Made by a program: the position numbers and the translations under genes
Shown: positions 5,656 through 11,449 of the stretch, piece by piece
How the letters are laid out: the number at the start of each line of letters is the position of its first letter
How positions within the stretch are numbered: position 1 is the first letter of the stretch
Source: CAZAQB01 sp964487155
Lineage (GTDB): Bacteria > Pseudomonadota > Gammaproteobacteria > Nitrococcales > Nitrococcaceae
NCBI GenBank assembly: GCA_964487155.1
Contig: CAZAQB010000106.1
Span: 1-11,449, forward strand
Direction: 5' to 3'
DNA: 11,449 nt
The notes under the pieces: generated by a model
The model's database searches: none
What the model was told of the DNA's origin: nothing
Seen by the model: the letters and a program-made list of their open reading frames with translations, nothing else

Positions 5656-8600
5656 TGACGGCCGACTGGTGGCCCACGTGGACGCCAACGGCAACCGCAT
5701 CGACTACGGTCGCGCCGTGGGGGTGCGCCAGGAGGTGATCACCGACCGGCGCGGCAACCTCTCCGTCTACGAGTACGACTTGGACGGCAACATCATCCAG
5801 GTGACCGATGCCCTGGGCGGGGTGACCAGCTACACCTACGACGCCGAAGGCAACAAGCTGAGCCAGACCGATCCCCTGGGCAACACCACGACGTTCACCT
5901 ATGACGCCCGGGACAACCTGCTCGCCGAGACCGATCCCCTGGGCAACACCACCACCCGCACCTACAACGCTCGCAACGACCTGCTCACCGAGATGGACGC
6001 CCTGGGCCGGACCACGGTCCACACCTACGACGCCAGCGGCAACCTGCTGACCACCACCGACCCGGCGGGCAATGTCACCACCCGCACCTACGACGCCCAG
6101 GGCAACCTTCTCACCGAGACCGACCCCCTGGGCCGCACCACCTCCTGGGACTACGACGCCTTCGGCAACCTGGTCAGGGAGATCAATCCTCTGGGGGTGG
6201 CCACTACCTACGCCTACGACGCTAACGGCAACCTGACTCGCCGGGAGACCACCCGCACCAATGCCTCCGGCGTGAGCGTGCCGGTGGTGGTGACCACGGA
6301 GTACGACGGCAAGAACCGGCCGGTACGGGTCGTGGATGCCGAGGGCAACGTCGAACTGGTGGAGTACAACGCCATCGGCAAGCGCGCCGCGGTGGTGGGC
6401 AAGAACGGCAACCGCACCGGATTCAGCTACGGGCCCCTGGGCAACCTGGTGCAGACCACCTATCCGGACGGCACCACCGAGTTGCGCAGCTATGACGCCA
6501 ACGGCAACCTGCTGACGGTGACCGATCGCGACGGCCGCACCCTCACCCATGCCTACGACGCCCTGGACCGGCGCATCCGCACCAGCTACCCGGACGGCGC
6601 CGTGGAGTCGATGGAGTACGACGCAGCCGGGCGGCTGGTGAGGGTCACCGACCCCAACGGCAACGTGACCGTCCATGCCTACGACGAGGTGGGCCGGCAG
6701 GTTTCCACCACCGACGCCCTGGGCAACGTCACCAGCTACGGCCACGACGCGGTGGGCAACCAGGTGTCCATCACGGACGCCCTTGGCCGCACCACCGTTC
6801 AGGAGTTCGATGCCCTGGATCGCATGGTGCGGACCGTGTACGCGGACGGCACCGAGGCCCTGCGCAGCTTCGACGCCGTCGGGCGCAAGACCGGCGACAC
6901 CGACCAGGCCGGCAACACCACCAGCTTCGCCTACGACGCCCTGGACCGGCTGGTGACGGTCACCAACGCCCTGGGCGACAGCTACGTGGCGACCTATGAC
7001 GAGCTGGGCAACCGCACGTCGCTGACCGATCCCAACGGCAACACCAACCGCTGGGAGTACGACAGCCTGGGCCGGCTGCTGCGCCACAGCCTGCCCGACG
7101 GGGCAAGCCAGAGCTTCGTCTACGACCCGGCCGGCAACGTGGTGAGCCGGACCGACCTCAACGGCAGCACCACCACCTTCACCTACGACGTCAACAACCG
7201 GCTGGTGACCGTGCTCTACCCGGACGGCAGCGGCCTGGCCTACACGGTGACCGGCACCGGCAAACGGGCCTCGGTGACCGATTCCCGGGGCAACACCAGC
7301 TACCTGTATGACGCTCGGGACCGGCTGCTGAACCAGACCAACCCCGACGGCAGCACCCTGTCCTACAGCTACGACCTGGCGGGCAACCGGACGGAAGTGA
7401 TTACGGCGGCGGGCGCCACGGCCTATGCCTACGATGCCCTGCACCGCCTCGTGCAGGTCACCGACGCGGGGGGAGGGGTCACCACCTACGGTTATGACGC
7501 CATGGGCAACCGGGTGGCCGCCACCCTGCCCAACGGCACCCGGCAGGAGTGGAGCCATGACCTGCTGGACCGCGTGGTGCAGGTCCGCCACCTGGACGGC
7601 CTGGGTGGCGTGCTGGCCCGGTTCGACTACACCCTGAACACCACCGGCAACCGGGTGGCTGTGTCGGACCACACTGGTCGGACGGTGAGCCACGGCTACG
7701 ACGCCGTGCACCGGCTGGTGAGCGAGGACATCAGCGACCCGGTGAGCGGCGCCAGGCGCTTCGACTACAGCTACGACGGCGCGGGCAACCGCCTCACCCG
7801 CACCGAGGACTCCGCGTCGGCGCTGAACTACAGCTACGATGCCAACGACCGCCTGCTGTCCGCCGGGCCGGTGAGCTTCACCTACGACGGCGCCGGCAAC
7901 GTGCTCACCCGCAGCGATGGTGCCGGCACCGTGAGCTACGGCTACGACTTCGAGCACCGCATGGTGTCGGCGGGTTCGGCGGCCTTCATCGCGTCCTACC
8001 AGTACGACGCCGACGGCAACCGCACCCGGGCCGTGGTTGACGGCACCAGCGTTGACTACCTGGTGGACAGCAACAGGGAGCACGCTCAGGTGCTGGCGGA
8101 GCGCACCGGCGGCGCGACCTCGGTCAGCTACACCTATTCCGACCGGCTCATCAGCCAGAATCGGGGCGGGGCGGCCTCCTACTACCACGCCGACGCCACC
8201 GGCAGCACCCGGGCGCTGACCGACGCCGTGGGGGTGCTCAGCGACTCCTACACCTACGAGGCCTTCGGCGAGCTGCTGGGGAGCAGTGGCTCAACACCCA
8301 ACAGCTACCTGTTCGCCGGCCAGCAGCGCGACGCGGCTACCGACCTGTACTACCTGCGCGCCCGCTACTACCGCCCGGACATCGGCCGCTTCCAGACCAT
8401 GGACCCGGTGCCCGGCGAGCCGACTATTCCGGTCAGCCTCAACCGATACGTCTACGCCGGCAACGACCCGGTCAACAAGTGCGACCCCAGCGGGCAGTTT
8501 CTCTGTGTTTCCACCCCAGCCTGGGGCAAGATCGTGCACCGGGAGATCAGTAGCCACTTCCTCGAGACTGGTGTGAACCGGCTCGCCAACCGGCAAATCA

Positions 8601-8968
8601 ATACCATCCTTGGCGTTTCCGTGCCGGGTGGCCGAAAGCAGCCGGACCTTGTTGATCGCACGACCAACGAAGTCTACGAGATCAAGCCGGTACTATCTGC
8701 CCCTCTTGGAGTGATACAGCTGGCGGGCTACCTCAGGACCCTGAACACCTACGACCCCATGGGCCGTACGTGGAGCGGTGGCTGGTCCTACTTCCCGCCG
8801 CCGATGGTGAACATCTCCCGGCCCTTTGTGTTCGCCACCGTACAGCCCCCCGTGGCCGGGCTAATCGTGTACTGTGCCATCGACATGCGCCCGCTCATCG
8901 CCCTGCTGTTCGTGGCCCTGTTGATTCGGATCCCAGTATTCACACCGGCCCTCGCCTTCGCATTCTGA
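5180..8968 (+). CDS. RHS/YD-repeat protein with PD-(D/E)XK nuclease-like C-terminal toxin tip
   Basis: This 1262-codon frame lacks a credible start of its own (the TTG at 5180 lies inside the preceding gene), so it is the continuation of the 4441 gene in a shifted frame. Residues ~10-85 form a short lead-in (ETNFLEVVPGTTGPVTL and onward). From ~90 to ~990 run about 40 YD repeats of roughly 21 residues (TYDAxGNLxxxTDPLGN), which build the hollow RHS shell. The RHS-associated core spans ~1001-1105, with LYYLRARYYRPDIGRFQTMD and a final DPSG, where such proteins normally self-cleave. The remaining 157 residues are the variable tip. It has GKIVHREISSHF and then Asp1156, Glu1167 and Lys1169 in PDLV...YEIKP, a PD-(D/E)XK nuclease pattern, so DNA cleavage is the inferred activity. 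The last 27 residues (1236-1262) are strongly hydrophobic. Base composition of the tip is less G/C-extreme than that of the repeats, as expected for exchanged toxin cassettes. An immunity candidate starts three bases after the stop. Confidence 0.88.
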   Translation: MSAPGTFSQLTALETNFLEVVPGTTGPVTLTPDFLFGEPYDPDRYRLVTEEGTTYVLNQDTGVESIADANGNTVSFGPGGIIHSAGKSVLFARDAAGRITSITDPAGNVLRFEYDSYGDLVAVTDQEGFTTRYTYNSAHGLVDIIDPRGTRPARNIYDDDGRLVAHVDANGNRIDYGRAVGVRQEVITDRRGNLSVYEYDLDGNIIQVTDALGGVTSYTYDAEGNKLSQTDPLGNTTTFTYDARDNLLAETDPLGNTTTRTYNARNDLLTEMDALGRTTVHTYDASGNLLTTTDPAGNVTTRTYDAQGNLLTETDPLGRTTSWDYDAFGNLVREINPLGVATTYAYDANGNLTRRETTRTNASGVSVPVVVTTEYDGKNRPVRVVDAEGNVELVEYNAIGKRAAVVGKNGNRTGFSYGPLGNLVQTTYPDGTTELRSYDANGNLLTVTDRDGRTLTHAYDALDRRIRTSYPDGAVESMEYDAAGRLVRVTDPNGNVTVHAYDEVGRQVSTTDALGNVTSYGHDAVGNQVSITDALGRTTVQEFDALDRMVRTVYADGTEALRSFDAVGRKTGDTDQAGNTTSFAYDALDRLVTVTNALGDSYVATYDELGNRTSLTDPNGNTNRWEYDSLGRLLRHSLPDGASQSFVYDPAGNVVSRTDLNGSTTTFTYDVNNRLVTVLYPDGSGLAYTVTGTGKRASVTDSRGNTSYLYDARDRLLNQTNPDGSTLSYSYDLAGNRTEVITAAGATAYAYDALHRLVQVTDAGGGVTTYGYDAMGNRVAATLPNGTRQEWSHDLLDRVVQVRHLDGLGGVLARFDYTLNTTGNRVAVSDHTGRTVSHGYDAVHRLVSEDISDPVSGARRFDYSYDGAGNRLTRTEDSASALNYSYDANDRLLSAGPVSFTYDGAGNVLTRSDGAGTVSYGYDFEHRMVSAGSAAFIASYQYDADGNRTRAVVDGTSVDYLVDSNREHAQVLAERTGGATSVSYTYSDRLISQNRGGAASYYHADATGSTRALTDAVGVLSDSYTYEAFGELLGSSGSTPNSYLFAGQQRDAATDLYYLRARYYRPDIGRFQTMDPVPGEPTIPVSLNRYVYAGNDPVNKCDPSGQFLCVSTPAWGKIVHREISSHFLETGVNRLANRQINTILGVSVPGGRKQPDLVDRTTNEVYEIKPVLSAPLGVIQLAGYLRTLNTYDPMGRTWSGGWSYFPPPMVNISRPFVFATVQPPVAGLIVYCAIDMRPLIALLFVALLIRIPVFTPALAFAF
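5446..8150 (+). repeat. YD/RHS repeat array at DNA level
   Basis: Diverged tandem coding repeats with a period near 63 bases (21 codons) carry the recurring words TACGACGCC, GGCAACCTGCTGAC and ACCGA(C/T)CCCCTGGGC. The most similar neighbours are near 5866-6150; for example, 24 bases beginning GACCGATCCCCTGGG occur at 5866 and again at 5929, exactly 63 bases apart. Such arrays recombine easily and are a common cause of assembly breaks. Confidence 0.85.
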
Positions 8969-8971
8969 TCC

Positions 8972-9658
8972 ATGGGCAACTGGGAAGACTTGAGAAAGGC
9001 AATTGATCAGCCCTACTTCCGCTGGGCGCTGAAAGACATGGAGCGGGAGATCCTGGCGGATTTCCCATACCTCTCTGCGCTGAAGGACCCCGCGGCTGAG
9101 AGGGCGCTGCATTTCTTGAGTAGTTTGGGCGCCGAAGAGAGGTTCGTCGCCGGGCGTGCACTCGTGAAGCGCTTTCACGCCCGGGGCGCGGAACTGGAGG
9201 GTTCACCGCCCTCGGCGGACGAGGCACGGTACATCCGCGAGTACCTCGGCCTCATCGCTCAGGGTCCGCGGACCAGGGCGTCGCCCCGGATCAATCGCAG
9301 AAGGCTGATGCATGTGGTCAGGAGCGAACTGACACTCACCATCGGCACTAGGGGCGAGAACTTCGGGGCAGGCGTATGGCGTTATCAGACTGGATACGGG
9401 CGCTGGGTCATCACGACTTATGTCGATGCCAGCAGCAGCATTCACCAACTGGTGTACGACCATCGCATCGGTACTCAGGATTTCCCCGACATCGGCATGA
9501 TGATCTCGGTGCTATCCTGGTTGGGCGTCTCCGCCCAGACCAACTGGCAGGGCCTGGAGGATGTCGATATTCCTGAGACCGCCTCCCTCGTGGCTCGCCT
9601 GTGTGGTCACTTCCTGGAAGCGCTGCCGGAGATCCTGCCCGACGACACCGGACGCTGA
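8972..9658 (+). CDS. Hypothetical protein, candidate immunity protein for the RHS toxin
   Basis: I do not recognise this 228-aa family. The ATG at 8972 lies three bases after the RHS stop with no clear Shine-Dalgarno of its own, which suggests translational coupling to the toxin gene. The protein has no signal peptide or membrane segment, so it should be cytoplasmic. The first ~70 residues look helical and charged (WALKDMEREILADF, RALHFLSSLGAEERF), and 82-95 form another helix. After a basic linker (99-112, RTRASPRINRRR), a mixed alpha/beta C-terminal half contains LTLTIGTRGENFGAGVWRY and VITTYVDASSSIHQLVYDH (147-165). Position directly behind a polymorphic toxin tip, strand, spacing and cytoplasmic character all fit the cognate immunity gene. 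That role is inferred from context only. Base composition is again less G/C-extreme than in the RHS repeats. An independent start further inside is possible but less likely. Confidence 0.75.
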   Translation: MGNWEDLRKAIDQPYFRWALKDMEREILADFPYLSALKDPAAERALHFLSSLGAEERFVAGRALVKRFHARGAELEGSPPSADEARYIREYLGLIAQGPRTRASPRINRRRLMHVVRSELTLTIGTRGENFGAGVWRYQTGYGRWVITTYVDASSSIHQLVYDHRIGTQDFPDIGMMISVLSWLGVSAQTNWQGLEDVDIPETASLVARLCGHFLEALPEILPDDTGR

Positions 9659-9732
9659 CGCCCGGCGCCGCTGGTGAAGGGGCGGCCGGGACAGGTGCAG
9701 GCTGGCGTCAATGGACGGCGGGGTGCGTCTGA

Positions 9733-10275
9733 ATGCGCAAGGAATACGGCAAGGTGCTTCGGGAGGCGTTCGCCCGCCGGCTCGCGGAGCGGCTGCCCCG
9801 GTTCAAGCCCGTGAGAACGGGCAGCGACTACCTGTTCCCTGGCGAGCGGGTGTTCTGCTGGGCCGTCTCCGGCGATCTGCACCTCTACGTGATCCTGACG
9901 CCGGATCAGCGCGGCCACGATGCGTTCACCGTGGAGCTGGGATGGTCCCGGCTGGGGCGTTTTCCCGAACTCTCGATGCGCCCGAACATCATGGGGCCTG
10001 CGCTGGACGGAGCCGAATTCGCCCGCGACGAGGCGGTGGTGCGGCTTCCCTATCTTACCGGTATCCCGGAATGGTGGACGGTTGAGGAGATCCCCGATCC
10101 GCTTACGCTCGAAGCCCTCATGGAGCAGCAGCGCAAGCGCAGCCCGGCGGAGGCCGAGGCGCAGGTCCAGCCGCTGCTGACGGAGGCCATGGACAGCCTG
10201 GAAACTGCGGGCGTGGAATTCTTTCGGGCCTTCCTGCGCCAGGCGGGGTTTCCCGACGCCGCCCGCGACCTGTGA
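9733..10275 (+). CDS. Hypothetical protein (180 aa), possible second immunity or accessory gene
   Basis: The ATG at 9733 directly follows an in-frame stop (9730-9732), so this is the earliest start; the ribosome binding site is weak. The 180-aa product has no signal peptide or membrane helix. It opens with a basic helix (KEYGKVLREAFARRLAERL), continues with apparent beta strands in RVFCWAVSGDLHLYVILTP (39-57) and FTVELGWSRLG (65-75), and ends in an acidic helical region (127-172). A small alpha/beta protein with an N-terminal helix, an aromatic beta sheet and a GWS motif recalls DUF4304-like or other small immunity families, but I cannot assign it. It lies 74 bases after the immunity candidate on the same strand and before a strong hairpin, so it may share that transcript. 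Toxin loci often carry several immunity genes in tandem. Alternatives are an orphan immunity gene from a lost toxin or an unrelated housekeeping protein. Confidence 0.72.
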   Translation: MRKEYGKVLREAFARRLAERLPRFKPVRTGSDYLFPGERVFCWAVSGDLHLYVILTPDQRGHDAFTVELGWSRLGRFPELSMRPNIMGPALDGAEFARDEAVVRLPYLTGIPEWWTVEEIPDPLTLEALMEQQRKRSPAEAEAQVQPLLTEAMDSLETAGVEFFRAFLRQAGFPDAARDL

Positions 10276-10279
10276 GCAG

Positions 10280-10307
10280 CGCCGGGGGCACGGGCGTGCC
10301 CCCGGCG
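10280..10307. terminator. Perfect 13-bp hairpin between convergent genes
   Basis: CGCCGGGGGCACG and CGTGCCCCCGGCG pair completely around GG (in practice a loop of at least four bases). It starts five bases after the stop of the 180-aa gene and ends ten bases before the stop of the minus-strand hydrolase gene. The position suits a shared two-way terminator. No T run follows on either strand, so termination may depend on the stem alone or on Rho. Confidence 0.65.
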
Positions 10308-10317
10308 ATCAGAGGTG

Positions 10318-11127
10318 CTACATCCTCGGCGCCGAGAAGATCTCCCGGTAGAAAGCCTGCATGCCGTCCCAGGAGTCCTGGGCGGCGTGGGCGTCGTACT
10401 CCAGGGGCAGGCCGAATTTCTCGCCGTTGGCGTCCGCCCCGGGATTGGTGAAGGAGTGCTTCACGCCGGCGTAGTTGCGCAGCATCAGATCCACGCCTGC
10501 GTCCTGCATCTCGGCGACGAACTTGGTGACCTGCTCGGTGGGGACGAACGGGTCGGCGCCGCCGGTGTAGACCTGCACCCGGGCCTTCACCGTGCCGGGA
10601 GCAGCGGGCACCTGGGTGGAGAGGTTGCCGTGGAAGCTCACCACCCCGTCCAGGTCGACGCCGCGCCGGGCCATGTGCAGCACCACCGCGCCGCCGAAGC
10701 AGTAGCCCTGGGCGGCGATGCGCTCGGGGTCGACGGTGGGCTGGTCCTGGAGCAGGTCCAGGGCGGCGCGGAAGCGCTGCTCGGCGGCGTCCATGTTGCT
10801 CATCACCGCCGTCATGAACTTCTTGGCGTCCTCCGGGTGGCTGGCGCGCTTGCCGGTGCCGTACATGTCCAGGGCCAGTGCGGTGTAGCCCAGCTTCGCC
10901 AGATCCTCGGCCATGGTGCGGGCGTGTTGGTTGAGGCCCCACCACTCGTGGACCACCAGCACGCCGGGGCGCTTGCCCAGCACGCCGTCGTCGTAGGCGA
11001 GATGCCCGGTGTACTCCTGGCCCTCGACGGTGTAGGTGACAGTATCGGTGATGATTTCGGCCTGGGCCAGGGGGGCGAGGGCCAGGCCCAGGGTGGCGGT
11101 CATGACCGCACGACGGACTCCATGCAT
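10318..11127 (-). CDS. Dienelactone hydrolase family protein, exported
   Basis: This 269-aa alpha/beta hydrolase is expected to cleave esters or lactones. The family triad is present: Cys143 in GYCFGG, Asp192 in GGADPFVP and His224 in VKHSFT, together with Glu61 in VVHEWWG, which in dienelactone hydrolase pairs with the catalytic cysteine. The frame is open 25 codons further upstream, but the ATG at 11127 is chosen because AAGGAG (11140-11135) sits seven bases ahead and the resulting N-terminus is a signal peptide: basic start MHGVRR, hydrophobic core, AQA cleavage site near residue 23. The product is therefore probably periplasmic, unlike the cytoplasmic enzyme of chlorocatechol pathways, and its natural substrate is unknown. 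It is transcribed towards the toxin region and appears to be a single-gene unit. Nothing suggests it is part of the RHS system. Confidence 0.93.
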   Translation of the reverse strand: MHGVRRAVMTATLGLALAPLAQAEIITDTVTYTVEGQEYTGHLAYDDGVLGKRPGVLVVHEWWGLNQHARTMAEDLAKLGYTALALDMYGTGKRASHPEDAKKFMTAVMSNMDAAEQRFRAALDLLQDQPTVDPERIAAQGYCFGGAVVLHMARRGVDLDGVVSFHGNLSTQVPAAPGTVKARVQVYTGGADPFVPTEQVTKFVAEMQDAGVDLMLRNYAGVKHSFTNPGADANGEKFGLPLEYDAHAAQDSWDGMQAFYREIFSAPRM

Positions 11128-11270
11128 GGATCGACTCCTTCTGGGGTTGGGGGATTGGCGCCCGGTGCGCAGGCCACGGCGGGGCCTGCCGGGCGGCTTC
11201 ACCCTACAGTATGGACCGGGAGTGTGACGCCGAGCAGGGGCCCGCCTGTTTGGCTGGTCGTGCGGTTGTT

Positions 11271-11312
11271 CCCCCTCTCCCCCAGCCCCTCCCCCGCGAG
11301 GGGGGAGGGGGG
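11271..11312. repeat. C-rich palindromic REP-like element, copy 1
   Basis: CCCCCTCTCCCCCAGCCCCTC leads into a palindrome in which CCCCTCCCCC (11286-11295) pairs with the following GGGGGAGGGG (11301-11310) around a GCGAG loop. C-rich CTCTCCCC-x-ACCCCTC palindromes of this type are scattered between genes in many high-GC proteobacteria. A one-mismatch copy of the first 21 bases occurs at the window end. Confidence 0.7.
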
Positions 11313-11350
11313 CCGGAGGCGGGCCGGTTGGATCGCCGTACTCGCCGTAG

Positions 11351-11375
11351 CCCCACGTTGCGGAGGAACGTGGGG
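11351..11375. repeat. Hairpin between the two C-rich repeats
   Basis: CCCCACGTT and AACGTGGGG form a perfect 9-bp stem with a seven-base GCGGAGG loop. It lies midway between the two C-rich repeat copies and may belong to the same composite intergenic element. Confidence 0.6.
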
Positions 11376-11428
11376 GCGGACCTCAGCGGATGCTGGGGCC
11401 CTGGCTTCGGTGTCAGGGCGTCGCGTGG

Positions 11429-11449
11429 CCCCCTCTCCCCCAACCCCTC
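11429..11449. repeat. C-rich palindromic REP-like element, copy 2, cut by window end
   Basis: CCCCCTCTCCCCCAACCCCTC matches the first 21 bases of copy 1 (11271-11291) with a single G/A difference in the same orientation. The element continues beyond the window. Confidence 0.7.

Larger units (their letters stand above)
11128..11449. other. Non-coding stretch with REP-like repeats
   Basis: No convincing gene is seen from the hydrolase start to the window edge. The first ~140 bases should hold the minus-strand promoter of the hydrolase, but I could not identify clear -35/-10 boxes. The remaining ~180 bases hold two copies of a C-rich repeat and a hairpin between them, listed separately. Open frames here are arginine/proline-rich products of the repeat. 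Confidence 0.65.

Noticed and set aside
5866..8130. CRISPR-like or satellite array
   Set aside because: The 63-base period is in frame with one coding sequence and encodes diverged YD repeats, not identical repeats with unrelated spacers.
5201..8188. 995-codon minus-strand frame opposite the RHS repeats
   Set aside because: It is long only because repeated G/C-rich YD codons leave no stops on the other strand; the valine/glycine/histidine-rich sequence mirrors the repeat period.
11204..11443. 79-codon minus-strand frame at the right edge
   Set aside because: It reads through the C-rich palindromic repeat and hairpin; arginine/proline/glycine-rich products from such repeats are usual false genes.

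Overview
The window is about 11.4 kb of high-GC bacterial DNA. It carries strongly G/C-biased third codon positions, a PEP-CTERM sorting signal, an RHS/YD-repeat gene and a C-rich palindromic intergenic repeat. Together these suggest a gammaproteobacterium; a purple sulfur or halo-alkaliphilic lineage such as Ectothiorhodospiraceae is plausible, but no marker gene proves it. The sequence is a draft. A run of exactly 100 N at 3215-3314 is bordered on both sides by the same 55 bases, which looks like two contigs that really overlap.

Left part (43-2891): three genes on the plus strand. An ECHDC3-type enoyl-CoA hydratase paralogue lacking both catalytic glutamates lies 13 bases before an AMP-forming acyl-CoA synthetase. 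A short unrecognised acidic protein with a good ribosome binding site follows. The first two probably act together in carboxylic or fatty acid activation and acyl-CoA handling.

Middle part (2892-4440): a long non-coding stretch holds a GC hairpin, a dyad-symmetric site, the scaffold gap and a near-miss sigma-54 promoter. It leads to a gene fragment for a PEP-CTERM protein with a cohesin-like domain whose 5' end is missing or out of frame. Another 400 bases without a gene follow.

Toxin region (4441-10275): a secreted protein starts with a signal peptide, a dockerin-like double EF-hand, a PKD/REJ-like domain and the start of a PASTA-like domain. The reading frame then breaks near 5180-5215, and a 1262-codon YD/RHS frame continues. 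That frame ends in an RHS core and a variable C-terminal tip with a PD-(D/E)XK nuclease signature and a hydrophobic tail. Three bases later begins an unrecognised 228-aa gene, the best candidate for the cognate immunity protein, followed by a second unrecognised 180-aa gene. A cohesin-like PEP-CTERM protein beside a dockerin-bearing RHS toxin raises the possibility of non-covalent surface mounting of a toxin, although both genes look damaged as read here.

Right part (10276-11449): a perfect 13-bp hairpin separates the toxin region from a convergent, exported dienelactone-hydrolase-family gene on the minus strand. The last 180 bases hold a C-rich, REP-like palindromic repeat in two copies, the second cut by the window edge. 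No tRNA, rRNA, CRISPR array or transposase was seen.
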